This document shows positions 15,552 to 26,391 of a DNA stretch of 57,011 nucleotides, in pieces. A program made the position numbers and the translations under genes. Each line of letters begins with the position of its first letter. The first letter of the stretch is position 1. The notes beneath the pieces are model-generated. The model saw only the letters and a program-made list of their open reading frames with translations, was not told the origin of the DNA and ran no database searches. Origin of the DNA: Rhodocyclales bacterium (lineage in GTDB: Bacteria; Pseudomonadota; Gammaproteobacteria; Burkholderiales; Rhodocyclaceae); assembly GCA_016235765.1 (NCBI GenBank), contig JACRIZ010000049.1, positions 1 to 57,011 of the forward strand, written 5' to 3'.

Positions 15552-17666
15552 TTACTGCGCAGCCGGTGCCTCGCCTTGAACCTCGGCCACCAAGGCCTTC
15601 ATGGACAGGCGAATGCGACCCTTGTCGTCGGTCTCGATGACCTTGACCTTTACGACTTGGCCTTCCTTCAGATAGTCGCTGACCGCATTGACGCGCTCAT
15701 TGGCGATCTGGGAGATGTGCAACAGACCGTCCTTGCCGGGCAGCACCTGGACGATGGCGCCGAAATCGAGCAGGCGCAGCACCGGGCCCTCGTAGACCTT
15801 GCCGACTTCGACTTCCGCGGTGATGTCCTCGATGCGTTTCTTCGCGACTTGTGCGGCGTCGGCATTGACCGAGGCGATCGTGATGCTGCCGTCGTCCTCG
15901 ATGTCGATCACGCAACCGGTTTCCTCGGTCAGCGCACGGATGACGGCGCCGCCCTTGCCGATGACGTCGCGGATCTTTTCCGGATTGATCTTCATGTTGA
16001 TCATGCGCGGCGCGAATGTGGAGACTTCACCCCGGTGGCCGGAAACGGCGCCCTTCATGATGCCGAGGATGTGCAGGCGGGCTTCCTTGGCCTGGGCCAG
16101 GGCGACCTGCATGATTTCCTTGGTGATGCCCTGGATCTTGATATCCATTTGCAGCGCGGTGACGCCGCTGTCGGTACCCGCGACCTTGAAGTCCATGTCG
16201 CCGAGGTGATCTTCGTCGCCCAGGATGTCGGTCAGCACGGCAAAGCGGTTGCCGTCCTTGATCAGGCCCATGGCGATGCCCGCCACGTGCGACTTGAGCG
16301 GCACACCGGCGTCCATCAGGGCCAGCGAACCGCCGCAGACGGACGCCATCGACGACGAACCGTTCGACTCGGTGATTTCAGACACCACGCGCATCGAATA
16401 GCCGAATTCCTCGGCGGACGGCAGCACAGCCAGCAAGGCGCGCTTGGCCAGTCGGCCATGACCGATTTCGCGGCGCTTCGGGCTGCCGACACGGCCGGTC
16501 TCGCCGGTGGCGAAGGGCGGCATGTTGTAGTGAAGCATGAAGCGATCGCGATATTCGCCCTGCAGGGCATCGATGATCTGCTCGTCACGGCCGGTGCCCA
16601 GCGTTGCGACCACCAGGCCCTGCGTTTCACCGCGGGTGAACAGCGCGGAACCGTGGGTGCGCGGCAGGACGCCGGTACGGACGGTGATCGGACGCACGGT
16701 ACGGGTGTCACGGCCATCGATGCGCGGCTCGCCATTGAGGATCTGGGTGCGCACGATCTTCGCTTCCAGTTCGAAGATCAGGTTGCCGACGTAAGTGGCG
16801 TCCGGAGCGCCATCACCGGTACAGACGGCCTCGATCGTCTTCTTCGCCACTTCGCGGCACTTCTGCGTACGCGCCTGCTTGCTGGTGATGCGATAGGCAT
16901 CGCGCAGTTCAGCTTCCGCCAATCCGGCAACCTTGGCGATCAGCGCTTCGTCCTTGGCGGGCGCCTGCCACTGCCATTCGGGCTTGCCGGCAACTTCGAC
17001 CATCTCGTTGATGGCCTTGATGGCGACCTGCATCTGGTCGTGGCCGAACACCACGGCGCCCAGCATGACTTCCTCGGACAGTTGTTGGGCTTCCGATTCC
17101 ACCATCAGAACTGCGCTGGCAGTGCCTGCGACCACCAGGTTGAGTTGGCTGTCAGGCAGTTGGCTGATGGTCGGGCAGAGGACGTACTGACCGTTGATGT
17201 AGCCCACGCGGGCCGCGCCGATCGGGCCATCGAACGGGATGCCGGAAATCGCCAGCGCCGCCGAGGCGCCGATCATCGACGGGATGTCCGGATCGATCTC
17301 GGGATTGCTCGAGAGCACGTGGATGATGACCTGAACTTCGTTGTAGAAGCCTTCCGGGAACAAGGGACGAATCGGCCGGTCGATCAGGCGCGAGGTCAGC
17401 GTCTCCTTCTCGGAGGGACGGCCTTCGCGCTTGAAGAAGCCGCCCGGAATGCGGCCGGCAGCATAGACCTTCTCGACGTAATCGACGGTCAGCGGGAAGA
17501 AATCCTGGCCCGCCTTGGCCTCATCCTTGGCGACGACAGTCGCCAGAACAACGGTGTCGTCCATGTTCACCAGCACGGCACCCGTGGCCTGGCGGGCGAT
17601 CTCGCCCGTCTCCATCGTCACGGTATGCGCGCCGTAAGCGAAGCTCTTCTTGGTCGGTGTCAGCAC
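15552..17666 (-). CDS. pnp: Polyribonucleotide nucleotidyltransferase (PNPase)
   Basis: Degrades RNA 3' to 5' by phosphorolysis in the degradosome. The 704 residues comprise two RNase PH-like domains (first with [15 protein letters not shown]; second with the FTRGETQ and active-site region [15 protein letters not shown]), a KH domain ([20 protein letters not shown]), and a C-terminal S1 domain ([21 protein letters not shown]). It starts [12 protein letters not shown]. It follows rpsO by 112 bases on the same strand with a strong hairpin between them, the usual site of PNPase autoregulation in enterobacteria. Confidence 0.99.
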   Translation of the reverse strand: MLTPTKKSFAYGAHTVTMETGEIARQATGAVLVNMDDTVVLATVVAKDEAKAGQDFFPLTVDYVEKVYAAGRIPGGFFKREGRPSEKETLTSRLIDRPIRPLFPEGFYNEVQVIIHVLSSNPEIDPDIPSMIGASAALAISGIPFDGPIGAARVGYINGQYVLCPTISQLPDSQLNLVVAGTASAVLMVESEAQQLSEEVMLGAVVFGHDQMQVAIKAINEMVEVAGKPEWQWQAPAKDEALIAKVAGLAEAELRDAYRITSKQARTQKCREVAKKTIEAVCTGDGAPDATYVGNLIFELEAKIVRTQILNGEPRIDGRDTRTVRPITVRTGVLPRTHGSALFTRGETQGLVVATLGTGRDEQIIDALQGEYRDRFMLHYNMPPFATGETGRVGSPKRREIGHGRLAKRALLAVLPSAEEFGYSMRVVSEITESNGSSSMASVCGGSLALMDAGVPLKSHVAGIAMGLIKDGNRFAVLTDILGDEDHLGDMDFKVAGTDSGVTALQMDIKIQGITKEIMQVALAQAKEARLHILGIMKGAVSGHRGEVSTFAPRMINMKINPEKIRDVIGKGGAVIRALTEETGCVIDIEDDGSITIASVNADAAQVAKKRIEDITAEVEVGKVYEGPVLRLLDFGAIVQVLPGKDGLLHISQIANERVNAVSDYLKEGQVVKVKVIETDDKGRIRLSMKALVAEVQGEAPAAQ

Positions 17667-17690
17667 AAATTATCCTTTCAGAAATGCAAA

Positions 17691-17719
17691 GCCGGCGCGA
17701 CCTTCTCGGTGGCGCCGGC
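17691..17719 (-). promoter_or_regulatory. rpsO-pnp intergenic hairpin
   Basis: A perfect eight-base stem GCCGGCGC/GCGCCGGC with a 13-base loop, ending 24 bases before the pnp start. In E. coli a hairpin here is cleaved by RNase III, and PNPase then represses its own translation. The tail is only moderately T-rich, so partial termination is also possible. Confidence 0.65.
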
Positions 17720-17778
17720 AAATTCAGTCGATGCAGGCAAACGTCTGTTTGGCAGCCGGCATCATCGTCGTGGCCGGC

Positions 17779-18048
17779 TTACTTGCGCAGGCCGAGACGC
17801 TCGATCAGCGCGCGATAGCTGTCGGCGTTGGTGCGCTTCAGATAGTCCAGCATCTTGCGTCGCTGGCTGACCATCTTCAGCAGGCCGCGACGGGAGTGGT
17901 GGTCCTTGACGTGCTCTTTGAAGTGCCCGGTGAGGTCGTTGATGCGCGCAGTCAGGAGTGCGACTTGCACTTCGGGGGATCCGGTGTCGCCCTGGCCACG
18001 TTGATAATCGGCGACGATCTTCGCCTTTTCGGAAGTATTGATTGCCAT
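17779..18048 (-). CDS. rpsO: 30S ribosomal protein S15
   Basis: An 89-residue small-subunit protein that binds the central domain of 16S rRNA. Signatures are [37 protein letters not shown] and [13 protein letters not shown]. The start [12 protein letters not shown] at 18048 is fixed by homology, though the frame is open to 18129. It lies between truB and pnp with its own promoter upstream. Confidence 0.99.
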   Translation of the reverse strand: MAINTSEKAKIVADYQRGQGDTGSPEVQVALLTARINDLTGHFKEHVKDHHSRRGLLKMVSQRRKMLDYLKRTNADSYRALIERLGLRK

Positions 18049-18144
18049 TTTTTCACTCTCAAACGCTTTGTGGAAAACAGGCGCTGCCCCGGTTTGATAG
18101 AGCATCGCGCCCACTGCTTCATCCGTCATCGGACGAAGGGCGGC

Positions 18145-18174
18145 ATTATAGCCGGCCGAGCCGGATTAACTCAA
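18145..18174 (-). promoter_or_regulatory. Promoter of rpsO-pnp
   Basis: Minus strand TTGAGT (18169-18174), an 18-base spacer and TATAAT (18145-18150). The -35 overlaps the truB stop codon. It would give rpsO and pnp transcription independent of the upstream nusA-infB unit. Confidence 0.75.
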
Positions 18175-19097
18175 CCGTTTTCCGCGCCTTCCGGGCCGGG
18201 CGCAATCAGGCGCCTCGGATTGAGCCAACCGTCGGCCGACTGCTCGGCAAGGCCGAGGAAACGGCCGTCCGCTGCGTAGAGCCGCCGGCGCGTTCCCGGA
18301 GTATCCTCCCAACGGATGCCCTGCCCGTGCGTGAATCTCTCCGTCTCCAATGCATTGAGCCTGACGATCGGCACGGCGGCCAGGAGCGCATCCACGGGCG
18401 ACAGCCGTGCGTCCCGGTCCGGCCCGGGCAGCGCTTCAAGTTGCTCCAGGGAAATCGCATCTGCCACGGCGAGATCGGCGATTCGGGTACGCCGCAAGGC
18501 GATCAGGTGGGCGCCGCAACCGAGCGCTTCGCCCAGATCGGCCGCCAGTGTTCGGACATAGGTGCCCTTGCTGCAATCGACTTCAATGACCGCCTCGTCG
18601 CCCGACCACGAAACCAGCTCAAGTCGATGAATGGTGACGCGGCGTGCTTCGCGCGGCAACTCAATGCCCTGGCGCGCATATTCGTAGAGTGGCTTGCCGT
18701 TGCGCTTCAGCGCCGAGTGCATGGGCGGCACCTGGTCGATCCGGCCGCGAAAGTCAGCCATGGCGACACGCCACTTGTCGGCGTCGATTTCGACCGGACG
18801 GGTCAGCAGGATGCTGCCGTCGGAATCCGCGCTGTCCGTCGTAACCCCGAGCCGCAGGGTGGCACGATACGACTTGTCGGCATCGAGCAGTTCGCCGGCA
18901 AACTTGGTCGCTTCGCCGAAGCAGAGCGGCAACAGTCCGGTGGCGAGCGGATCGAGCGTGCCGGTATGCCCGGCCTTTTCGGCGTTGAACAGCCAGCGCG
19001 CCTTTTGCAGTGCGGCGTTGGAGCTGATTCCGGTCGGCTTGTCGAGCAGCAGGACGCCGTCGACCCGGCGCCGGGGAGCGCGCCGCGGCTTGTTCAC
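18171..19097 (-). CDS. truB: tRNA pseudouridine(55) synthase
   Basis: Converts U55 in the T loop of tRNAs to pseudouridine. The 308 residues have the catalytic motif GHTGTLDPLATGLLPLCFG with its aspartate, the substrate loop IDQVPPMHSALKRNGKPLYEYA, and a C-terminal PUA-like domain (TPGTRRRLYAADGRFLGL). It overlaps rbfA by four bases. The dispersed motif at 18750-18772 encodes RVAMADF, just before the conserved QVPPMHSALK. I see no sign of an insertion relative to other TruB proteins as remembered. Confidence 0.98.
   Translation of the reverse strand: MNKPRRAPRRRVDGVLLLDKPTGISSNAALQKARWLFNAEKAGHTGTLDPLATGLLPLCFGEATKFAGELLDADKSYRATLRLGVTTDSADSDGSILLTRPVEIDADKWRVAMADFRGRIDQVPPMHSALKRNGKPLYEYARQGIELPREARRVTIHRLELVSWSGDEAVIEVDCSKGTYVRTLAADLGEALGCGAHLIALRRTRIADLAVADAISLEQLEALPGPDRDARLSPVDALLAAVPIVRLNALETERFTHGQGIRWEDTPGTRRRLYAADGRFLGLAEQSADGWLNPRRLIAPGPEGAENG
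18750..18772 (+). repeat. Dispersed 23-base motif, copy 4 (in truB)
   Basis: AAAGTCAGCC, ATGGCGAC, ACGCC. Antisense within truB codons for RVAMADF. Confidence 0.85.
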
Positions 19098-19477
19098 TCG
19101 TCCTTGCGACCTTCGTCGGACTTGACCGCCTCGTCGATCAGGTTGGACAAGCGTGTGCCCCGCTCGACCGAAGCGTCATAGACGAAATGCAGTTCCGGAG
19201 TGTGGTGGATGCGGACGCGCTTGCCCAACTCGCGCCTCAGAAAGCCGGCCGAGTGCTTGAGGCCCTGATCGATTTCCTCGCGGTGCTCCTCGCCGGCCAG
19301 CGACGTGTAGAACACCTTTGCGTGCGCGTAGTCCGGTGTCACCTCGACATCGGTCAGCGTCACCAGGCTCAGCTTCGAACTGAGGCGCGGATCCTTGAGT
19401 TCCAGCCGGATCAGTTCGGAGAGTTCGCGATGAATCTGCTCCGAGACCCGACTGGAACGGGAAAACTCCTTGGCCAT
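19094..19477 (-). CDS. rbfA: 30S ribosome-binding factor A
   Basis: A small KH-like factor for late 30S maturation and cold adaptation. The 127 residues show the family's SRVSEQIHRELSELIRLELKDPR, VTLTDVEVTPDYAHAKVF and TPELHFVYDASVERG. It follows infB by three bases and overlaps truB by four, the usual operon arrangement. Confidence 0.98.
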   Translation of the reverse strand: MAKEFSRSSRVSEQIHRELSELIRLELKDPRLSSKLSLVTLTDVEVTPDYAHAKVFYTSLAGEEHREEIDQGLKHSAGFLRRELGKRVRIHHTPELHFVYDASVERGTRLSNLIDEAVKSDEGRKDE

Positions 19478-19480
19478 CCC

Positions 19481-22045
19481 TTACAACGTCCGGGCTACTT
19501 CCTGGATTTCGAACACTTCCAGCAAGTCGCCTTCCATGATGTCGTTGAAGTTCTTGAGGTTGAGGCCGCATTCGAAGCCTTCCTTGACTTCGCGCGCATC
19601 ATCCTTGAAGCGCTTCAGGGACTCGAGCTCACCGGTGTGGATCACCACGTTGTTGCGCAGCAAGCGGATCGACGAATTGCGCTTGACGACGCCGGAAAGC
19701 ACCATGCAGCCGGCCACCGAGCCAACCCTGGAAATGCGGAACACCTGCCGGATCTCGACCTGGCCGATGACGCTTTCCTTCTTCTCGGGCGACAGCATGC
19801 CGGACATGGCCGCCTTGACCTCGTCGACCGCATCGTAAATGATGTTGTAGTAGCGGATATCGACGCCGAAGTTCTCGGCTGCCTTGCGGGCGCCCGCGTC
19901 GGCACGCGTATTGAAACCGATGATGACGGCCTTCGACGCCCCGGCGAGGTTGACGTCCGATTCCGTGATCGCGCCAACCGCGGCATGGATGACATTGACC
20001 CTGACTTCGGCGGTCGACAGCTTGGTCAGCGCATGCACGAGGGCTTCCTGCGAGCCCTGTACGTCCGCCTTGATGATCAGCGCCAGTTGCTTGGCTTCGC
20101 CCTCGCCCATCTGCTCGAACATGTTCTCGAGCTTGGCTGCCTGCTGCTTGGCCAGACGCACGTCGCGGAACTTGCCCTGGCGGAAAAGCGCGATTTCACG
20201 CGCCTTGCGCTCGTCGACAATCACCATCGCCTCGTCGCCGGCCCCCGGGACGTCCGAGAGGCCTTGAATCTCGACCGGAATCGAAGGACCGGCCTCGTCC
20301 ACGGACTTGCCGTTTTCGTCGAGCATCGCCCTGACGCGACCGAACACCTGTCCGGCCAGCAGCACGTCGCCGCGCCTGAGCGTACCCGTCTGCACCAGAA
20401 TGGTCGCGACCGGCCCCTTGCCCTTGTCCAGGCGCGCCTCGATGATCAGGCCCTTGGCTGGAACGTCCGTGGGCGATGTCAGTTCAAGCACTTCGGCTTG
20501 CAGCAGCACTCGCTCGAGCAGGTCGTCGATACCTTGACCGGTCTTGGCCGACACCTGCACGAACGGGGTATCGCCGCCGTACTCTTCCGGTACGACGCCC
20601 TCGGTGACCAGTTCCTGACGGACCCGATCAGGATTGGCGCCCGGCTTGTCGATCTTGTTGACCGCCACCACCATCGGCACGTTGGCGGCCTTGGCGTGAT
20701 GGATCGCTTCCTTGGTTTGCGGCATGACGCCATCGTCGGCAGCGACCACCAGAATGACCAGGTCGGTCGCCTTGGCGCCACGGGCACGCATTGCCGTGAA
20801 GGCCTCGTGACCCGGAGTGTCGAGGAAGGTCACCACGCCGCGGGGCGTTTCGACGTGGTAGGCGCCGATATGCTGCGTGATGCCGCCGGCCTCGCCGGCA
20901 GCCACCTTGGCGCGGCGTATGTAGTCGAGCAGCGAGGTCTTGCCGTGGTCGACGTGGCCCATGACCGTAACGACCGGCGCGCGCGGCAACTCCTCGGCAT
21001 CCTTGTGTTCCACCGACTCCGCCAGGAAGGCGTCCGGGTCGTCCAGCTTCGCGGCCACCGCCTTGTGGCCCATTTCCTCGACCACGATCATGGCGGTTTC
21101 CTGGTCGAGGTGCTGATTGATGGTCACCATCATGCCCATCTTCATCAGCACCTTGATGACTTCGGTGGCCTTGACCGACATCTTGTGTGCCAGATCGGCA
21201 ACGCTGATCGTCTCGGGAATATGCACTTCGCGAACGATCGCCTCGGCGGGCTGGGCCTGCGCCTGGGCATCCTCGTGGTGGCGGCCGCCGTGGCGTCCGC
21301 CCCGCGGACCACCGCGCCAGCCACCGGCACCACCGGCGGCATCGCCCCGGGTCTTGATGCCGCGCTTCTTGGCGGCGTCGTCCTTCCAGGTGCTGCCCGG
21401 CGCCTTCTTCACGCCCGGCTTCTTCACTTCCTCGCCCGGCTTCGCGGCGGGCTTGTGCAGCGTTCCGGTCACGCCGGCCGCATCGGCCTTGGCCTGCTCG
21501 GCAGCCTTCTGTGCCAGTTCCGCCTGCTGCTGCGCGAGACGGGCTTCGGCTTCGGCCTTGGCGCGCGCTTCACGCTCCTGCTTTTCCTTGATCTCGGCCG
21601 CCTGCAGCGCTGCCAGTTCGGCTTGACGCCTGGCTTCGGCCTCGCGCAGCGCCGATTGCTTCTCGTCGATCACCGACACCGGAGCGACGGGTTCCGGAAC
21701 CGGAACCGCAACCGGGGCGGGGGCCGGCGCCTCGGCCGGCAGCTCGGCATCGCGCTTAACGAAAGTACGCTTCTTGCGCACCTCCACCTGGATCGTGCGC
21801 GCCTTGCCGGTCGAGTCGGCCGACTTGATCTCAGTGGTCTGCTTGCGCGTCAGGGTGATCTTGGCCTTGGGCGCCATTTCGCCATGCGCCTTGCGCAGAT
21901 AGTCGAGCAGGCGCGCCTTGTCCTGCTCGCTGAGCACGTCGTTGGTGGCTTGCTTGGATACACCGGCCTTCGCCAGTTGCTCCAGCAGCGCCGTGGCCGG
22001 CATTTTCAGCTCGGCGGCAAACTGCGAAACGTTCATTTGTGCCAT
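19481..22045 (-). CDS. infB: Translation initiation factor IF-2
   Basis: A GTPase that brings fMet-tRNA to the 30S subunit. The 854 residues start [24 protein letters not shown] (the N-terminal IF2 subdomain). A long charged Ala/Lys/Glu region ([20 protein letters not shown]) and a second IF2N motif ([21 protein letters not shown]) follow. The G domain has [12 protein letters not shown] near residue 363, DTPGHEAF and NKIDKPGA. The C-terminus holds the tRNA-binding beta-barrels and ends [21 protein letters not shown] Gly/Arg/His-rich stretch ([17 protein letters not shown]) is local low complexity. Confidence 0.99.
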   Translation of the reverse strand: MAQMNVSQFAAELKMPATALLEQLAKAGVSKQATNDVLSEQDKARLLDYLRKAHGEMAPKAKITLTRKQTTEIKSADSTGKARTIQVEVRKKRTFVKRDAELPAEAPAPAPVAVPVPEPVAPVSVIDEKQSALREAEARRQAELAALQAAEIKEKQEREARAKAEAEARLAQQQAELAQKAAEQAKADAAGVTGTLHKPAAKPGEEVKKPGVKKAPGSTWKDDAAKKRGIKTRGDAAGGAGGWRGGPRGGRHGGRHHEDAQAQAQPAEAIVREVHIPETISVADLAHKMSVKATEVIKVLMKMGMMVTINQHLDQETAMIVVEEMGHKAVAAKLDDPDAFLAESVEHKDAEELPRAPVVTVMGHVDHGKTSLLDYIRRAKVAAGEAGGITQHIGAYHVETPRGVVTFLDTPGHEAFTAMRARGAKATDLVILVVAADDGVMPQTKEAIHHAKAANVPMVVAVNKIDKPGANPDRVRQELVTEGVVPEEYGGDTPFVQVSAKTGQGIDDLLERVLLQAEVLELTSPTDVPAKGLIIEARLDKGKGPVATILVQTGTLRRGDVLLAGQVFGRVRAMLDENGKSVDEAGPSIPVEIQGLSDVPGAGDEAMVIVDERKAREIALFRQGKFRDVRLAKQQAAKLENMFEQMGEGEAKQLALIIKADVQGSQEALVHALTKLSTAEVRVNVIHAAVGAITESDVNLAGASKAVIIGFNTRADAGARKAAENFGVDIRYYNIIYDAVDEVKAAMSGMLSPEKKESVIGQVEIRQVFRISRVGSVAGCMVLSGVVKRNSSIRLLRNNVVIHTGELESLKRFKDDAREVKEGFECGLNLKNFNDIMEGDLLEVFEIQEVARTL

Positions 22046-22061
22046 GTTGCGGCCTCCCCCA

Positions 22062-23543
22062 TTACTGCTCTTCCGCGAACCAGTGGGCGCGGGCCGTCGT
22101 AATCAACGCCTTCGCACGCTCGTCGTCGATTCCGGTCATCTCGGTCAGCTCGTCGACCGCAAGGTCGGCAAGATCGTCACGCGTGCACACGCCATTCTTG
22201 GCCAGGCGTGCGGCCAACTGCTTGTCCATGCCTTCCAGTTCCAGCATGTCGTCGGCCACCTTTTCCAGGTGCTCCTCATCGACGATGGCTTCGGTCAGCA
22301 GGACGTTGCGGGCGCGTTCGCGCAGTTCATTGACCGTCGCTTCGTCGAAGGCGTCGATCTCCAGCATCTCGGCCAGCGGCACGTAGGCAACTTCCTCGAG
22401 CGTCGAGAAGCCTTCCTGGATCAGGATGTCGGCAACTTCCTCGTCGACGTCCAGCTTCTCCATGAAAATCTGCCGAATGCCGGCGGTTTCGGTCTGCTGC
22501 TTTTGTTGCGATTCCTCGACCGTCATCAGGTTGATGGTCCAGCCGGTCAGCTCCGACGCCAGGCGCACGTTCTGGCCACCGCGGCCGATGGCGATGGCCA
22601 GGTTGGCCTCGTCGACCACGACGTCCATGGCGTGCTTCTCTTCATCGACGACGATCGAGCTGACTTCCGCCGGCGCCAGGGCACCGATGACGAATTGCGC
22701 CGGGTCCTGCGACCACAGCACGATATCGACGCGTTCGCCGGCCAGTTCGTTAGTCACTGCCGTCACCCGCGAACCGCGCATGCCGACGCAGGTACCGATC
22801 GGATCGACGCGCTGGTCGTTCGACTTGACGGCGATCTTGGCGCGCACGCCGGGATCGCGGGCCGCGGACTTGATCTCGAGCAAGCCATCCTCGATCTCGG
22901 GAACCTCGAGTTCGAACAACTTCATGATGAACTCGGGCGCGGTACGGGAAAGGATGAGTTGCGGACCGCGCGCGGCGCGGTCGATTTTCTTCAGCCAGGC
23001 GCGCACGCGGTCGCCGGGACGCAGGTTCTCCTTGGGGATCATCTGGTCGCGCGGCAGCAAGGCCTCGATGCGACCCGCCTCGATGATCGCGTTGCCCTTC
23101 TCCATGCGCTTGACGGTGCCGGTGACCAGGTGTTCCTTGCGCTCAAGGAAGTCGTTCAGCACCTGCTCGCGCTCGGCATCGCGAATCTTCTGCAGGATCA
23201 CCTGCTTGGCGGCCTGGGCACCGATCCGGCCGAAGTCGATCGGCTCCAGTGTTTCCTCGATGTAGTCGCCGAGCGTGATGTCGGGGAGCTGCTCCTGGGC
23301 ATCGGTCAGGCCGATCTGCTGCTCGGTGATTTCCACTTCCTCATCGGGCACCACCAGCCACCGGCGGAAGGACTCGAACGAACCGGTTTCGCGATCGATT
23401 TCGACGCGCACATCCGCTTCGTCGTGGATGCGCTTCTTGGTGGCCGACGCCAGCGCGAGTTCGAGGGCAGCGAACACGATGTCCTTGTCCACGTTCTTTT
23501 CCCTCGCCAGGGCATCCACCAACATCAGCAATTCGCGGCTCAT
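22062..23543 (-). CDS. nusA: Transcription termination/antitermination factor NusA
   Basis: Binds RNA polymerase and nascent RNA and affects pausing, termination and antitermination. The 493 residues start [20 protein letters not shown]. An N-terminal polymerase-binding domain is followed by S1 ([18 protein letters not shown]), two KH domains ([32 protein letters not shown]) and two C-terminal acidic helix-hairpin-helix repeats ([37 protein letters not shown]). It lies between rimP and infB as expected. A hairpin terminator in the operon leader suggests feedback control. Confidence 0.99.
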   Translation of the reverse strand: MSRELLMLVDALAREKNVDKDIVFAALELALASATKKRIHDEADVRVEIDRETGSFESFRRWLVVPDEEVEITEQQIGLTDAQEQLPDITLGDYIEETLEPIDFGRIGAQAAKQVILQKIRDAEREQVLNDFLERKEHLVTGTVKRMEKGNAIIEAGRIEALLPRDQMIPKENLRPGDRVRAWLKKIDRAARGPQLILSRTAPEFIMKLFELEVPEIEDGLLEIKSAARDPGVRAKIAVKSNDQRVDPIGTCVGMRGSRVTAVTNELAGERVDIVLWSQDPAQFVIGALAPAEVSSIVVDEEKHAMDVVVDEANLAIAIGRGGQNVRLASELTGWTINLMTVEESQQKQQTETAGIRQIFMEKLDVDEEVADILIQEGFSTLEEVAYVPLAEMLEIDAFDEATVNELRERARNVLLTEAIVDEEHLEKVADDMLELEGMDKQLAARLAKNGVCTRDDLADLAVDELTEMTGIDDERAKALITTARAHWFAEEQ

Positions 23544-23566
23544 TCCAAGTCCTCCGGCAATTCAGT

Positions 23567-24004
23567 TCAAAACTTAGGCACCAGTCGTGCCTTTTCGATA
23601 CCCTCGAGCGGGAACTCGCGTTCCTCGCCTTCGACCACTATCGTCGCGGCGTCGCCACGCATACCGACGATGCTGCCGGCAAAGTTGCGCTGGTTGCCGA
23701 TCGGAACGCGCAGTTTGATCTGCACGTCATGCCCGGCAAAGCGCAGCCAATCGGCGGCTTTCTTCAGGGGGCGGTCCAGTCCGGGAGAAGAAACTTCCAG
23801 GCGGTCGTAATCCACGTTTTCGACGACAAACAGCCGCGACAAGTGATTGCTGACCGTCGTACAGTCGTCGATATCGACCTTGCCCTTTTCCGGCAGGCGA
23901 TCGATGAACACCCGCAACAGGCGGGCGCGGGGACTCGTCTCGAAATCGACGAGTTCATACCCAAGTCCGGCTACTGCCTGTTCAATCAACTCAACCAGTT
24001 GCAT
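23567..24004 (-). CDS. rimP: Ribosome maturation factor RimP
   Basis: A 30S assembly factor. Its 145 residues have the RimP pattern ELIEQAVAGLGYELVDFE, RVFIDRLPEKGKVDIDDCT, LEVSSPGLDRPLKKAADW and a C-terminal SH3-like domain. I chose MQLVEL (24004) because most RimP proteins begin so; two ATGs just upstream (to 24016) would add four residues. It is the first gene of the rimP-nusA-infB-rbfA-truB operon. Confidence 0.95.
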   Translation of the reverse strand: MQLVELIEQAVAGLGYELVDFETSPRARLLRVFIDRLPEKGKVDIDDCTTVSNHLSRLFVVENVDYDRLEVSSPGLDRPLKKAADWLRFAGHDVQIKLRVPIGNQRNFAGSIVGMRGDAATIVVEGEEREFPLEGIEKARLVPKF

Positions 24005-24030
24005 CCTGCCCATCACCCCGACGATACAAA

Positions 24031-24057
24031 TAAAAAATGGGCAACGCTGCCCATTTT
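24031..24057 (-). terminator. Terminator/attenuator in the rimP-nusA leader
   Basis: Minus strand stem TGGGCA/TGCCCA, extended by four A-T pairs, with a GCGT loop followed by TTTTTTATTTG. It lies downstream of rluB and ends 27 bases before rimP, but also downstream of the promoter at 24116-24145. It can thus end rluB transcripts and attenuate the nusA operon. Confidence 0.85.
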
Positions 24058-24115
24058 CTCTGCTCCTCGAGTCGCAACGAAAGCGACCGGGAACGGCACT
24101 CCAAAAAGCGGGCGG

Positions 24116-24145
24116 ATTATAGCAGGATCATGGCCCCAGGATCAA
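24116..24145 (-). promoter_or_regulatory. Promoter of the rimP-nusA-infB operon
   Basis: Minus strand TTGATC (24140-24145), an 18-base spacer and TATAAT (24116-24121), immediately after the rluB stop. The predicted start near 24109 gives a leader of about 105 bases containing the terminator hairpin. Confidence 0.7.
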
Positions 24146-25042
24146 TCAGGTTTCGGATTTTTCTAGCTTTTTGTGCGGTGTCAGCATCGTCGTCAGCGTC
24201 GCCACGTTCTGCGGATCCAACTCGCGCCAAAGTCCACGCTTGAGTCCGGGCGGGAGCTGTACGGGGCCGTAGCGCACCCGCATCAGCCGGCTGACCTGCA
24301 GGCCGACAGCTTCGAACATTCGCCGCACTTCGCGGTTGCGTCCTTCCGAAATGGTGACGTTGTACCAGTGGTTGGCACCCTCGCCGCCCCCGTCCGCGAT
24401 CCGGTTGAACTTGGCCAGTCCGTCCTCCAGCTCGATTCCGGAGGTCAGTTGCTGGATCGCCTCGGCGCTCGGCTCGCCCAGCACGCGCACCGCGTATTCC
24501 CGCTCGAGCTCGTAGCTGGGATGCATCAGGCGGTTGGCCAGTTCCCCGCTGCTGGTAAACAACATCAGCCCGCAGGAATTGAAATCCAGCCGGCCGACGG
24601 CTATCCAGCGGCCGTTGTTGATCCGCGGCAGCTTCTCGAACACGGTCGGTCGCCCCTCGGGATCCTCGCGGGAAACGATCTCGCCTTCCGGCTTGTGGTA
24701 CAGCAACACCCGCGGCAGGCGCGAACCGCCGGCCTTGAGCTGCACCAGGCGGCCGTTCACCCGCACCTTGTCGTCAGGGCCGATACGCTGGCCGACGTGC
24801 GCGGTTTCGCCGTTGACGCTGACGCGCCCGGCGGCAATCCATTCCTCGATTTCGCGACGCGAGCCGTGGCCGGCATCGGCCAGCGCCTTCTGCAGCTTGA
24901 CGGTCTCCACCGGCGCGACCGGCGCCCGACTGGCGGCCGGCGCCCGGGTGCGCCTCGAGTTGCCTTCAGGCTTGCTCGGCGGCCTCAGCGGGCTGTTCTT
25001 GCGGCGCGGCGTCTTCGTTGATCTGCTTGGTTTGTTCGGCAA
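24146..25042 (-). CDS. rluB: 23S rRNA pseudouridine synthase RluB
   Basis: An RsuA-family enzyme expected to modify U2605 of 23S rRNA. After a basic N-terminal extension of about 45 residues come an S4 domain ([38 protein letters not shown]) and the catalytic domain with [26 protein letters not shown], which contains the active-site aspartate in [19 protein letters not shown] is the family's C-terminal signature. It overlaps scpB by 77 bases on the same strand; no later start in this frame is convincing. RluB and RluE/F are hard to separate, but the scpAB-rluB order favours RluB. Confidence 0.92.
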   Translation of the reverse strand: MPNKPSRSTKTPRRKNSPLRPPSKPEGNSRRTRAPAASRAPVAPVETVKLQKALADAGHGSRREIEEWIAAGRVSVNGETAHVGQRIGPDDKVRVNGRLVQLKAGGSRLPRVLLYHKPEGEIVSREDPEGRPTVFEKLPRINNGRWIAVGRLDFNSCGLMLFTSSGELANRLMHPSYELEREYAVRVLGEPSAEAIQQLTSGIELEDGLAKFNRIADGGGEGANHWYNVTISEGRNREVRRMFEAVGLQVSRLMRVRYGPVQLPPGLKRGLWRELDPQNVATLTTMLTPHKKLEKSET

Positions 25043-25589
25043 GGTCCATTACCCGTTCAATTTCGGTCAGTGGCGGCAACTCGGACAGGCTGCGCAGCCC
25101 GAGGTCGTCCAGGAATTTCTTCGTCGTCGCGTACAGCGCCGGGCGCCCGGGGGCATCGCGGTGGCCTACCACATCGATCCAGCCGCGGGCCTCGAGGGTC
25201 TTCAGGACGTTGGGCGAAACGGCGACGCCGCGGATGTCCTCGATGTCACCGCGGCTCACCGGCTGGCGATAGGCGATGATGGCCAGGGTTTCCAGCGCGG
25301 CGCGCGAGTAGCGCGGCGGCCTTTCATTCTTCAGGCGATCGAGGAAGCCCTGGTATTCGGGACGGGTCTGGAAGCGCCAGCCGGTTGCCAACTGCACCAG
25401 TTCGACCCCGCGATTGGCCCAGTCGCGACGCAGATCGTCGAGCAGGGTCCGCCAGGTATCGTCATCGAACTCCTGGTCGAACAGCTTCTTCAACTCGGCG
25501 AGCGGCATCGGCTCGTTGGCCACCAGCAGGGCCGTTTCGAGCACGATCTTGAAATCTTCAGGCTTGTAGAGCTGGATCATCGCTGACAT
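24966..25589 (-). CDS. scpB: Chromosome segregation/condensation protein ScpB
   Basis: A kleisin-associated subunit of the SMC-ScpAB condensin. The 207 residues hold two winged-helix domains ([45 protein letters not shown], the most conserved ScpB segment). The start could be MSAMIQ (25589) or MIQLYK (25580); neither has a clear Shine-Dalgarno. It overlaps the end of scpA by about 30 bases. The C-terminus is acidic and Gln/Glu-rich. Confidence 0.93.
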   Translation of the reverse strand: MSAMIQLYKPEDFKIVLETALLVANEPMPLAELKKLFDQEFDDDTWRTLLDDLRRDWANRGVELVQLATGWRFQTRPEYQGFLDRLKNERPPRYSRAALETLAIIAYRQPVSRGDIEDIRGVAVSPNVLKTLEARGWIDVVGHRDAPGRPALYATTKKFLDDLGLRSLSELPPLTEIERVMDLAEQTKQINEDAAPQEQPAEAAEQA

Positions 25590-26391
25590 CGGCTGACTTG
25601 ACGTAAATGGGCGCCAGAGCCTCGCTCTGGGTAATCTCGACGAGCTTCTCGCGGGCGAGCTCAAGAACGGCGAGGAAGCTTACCACCAGCCCGGCGACTC
25701 CCGCTGCGGTGTCGAACAGGTCTTCGAAGACGACGTAACCGCGCCCCTGCAAGCGGCGCAATATCGCAATCATGTATTCGCGGACCGACAGCTCCTCGCG
25801 CCTTACCTTGTGGTGGGCATGGATCCTGGCCTGCTTCATCAACGACAGCCAGGCGACCTGGAGGTCGTGCAGGGTCACTTCCGGCAGCCGCTCCGCCACC
25901 TGGTCGGTGACCCAGACGCTGACCCACTCGTAGTCGCGGTTGGCCTGCGGCAGTTCGTCGATCTTGCTCGCCGCCAACTTCATCCGCTCGTACTCCAGCA
26001 GGCGGCGCACCAGTTCCGCGCGCGGATCTTCCGGTTCGCCGTTGTCGGCCTTCGGCGGCCGCGGCAACAGCATGCGCGACTTGATCTCGAGCAGCATAGC
26101 CGCCATCAGCAGGTACTCGGCGGCCAGTTCCAGATTGGTCTTGCGCATCGCCTCGACGTACTCCAGATACTGCGCCGTCAGCGGCGCCATCGGAATGTCG
26201 AGGATGTTGACGTTGGCCTTGCGAATCAGATAGAGCAGCAGGTCGAGCGGCCCCTCGAAGGCATCCAGATAAATCTCCAGCGCGTCGGGCGGAATGTAGA
26301 GATCGCGCGGCAGGGCCGCCATGGTCTCGCCATAGATCTTGGGCAAATGAGGTTCCACTGCCTCGTTGGCGGCTGCGACGGCCTCGGTCAC
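25558..26391 (-). CDS. scpA: Chromosome segregation/condensation protein ScpA (kleisin)
   Basis: The kleisin that bridges SMC heads. The core reads [38 protein letters not shown], typical of ScpA, with [17 protein letters not shown] and a C-terminal winged helix. I place the start at GTG 26391, which overlaps the trpS stop in a GTGA arrangement and gives 277 residues; an ATG at 26322 (MAALPRDLY) is an alternative. Betaproteobacteria commonly group scpA, scpB and rluB. Confidence 0.92.
   Translation of the reverse strand: MTEAVAAANEAVEPHLPKIYGETMAALPRDLYIPPDALEIYLDAFEGPLDLLLYLIRKANVNILDIPMAPLTAQYLEYVEAMRKTNLELAAEYLLMAAMLLEIKSRMLLPRPPKADNGEPEDPRAELVRRLLEYERMKLAASKIDELPQANRDYEWVSVWVTDQVAERLPEVTLHDLQVAWLSLMKQARIHAHHKVRREELSVREYMIAILRRLQGRGYVVFEDLFDTAAGVAGLVVSFLAVLELAREKLVEITQSEALAPIYVKSADVSDDPALQA

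Noticed and set aside
25589..25605. A left half of the dispersed motif (CAAGTCAGCCG) on the minus strand at the scpB start
   Set aside because: The right half (ACGCC after eight bases) is absent, and one such nine-base match is expected by chance in this length.
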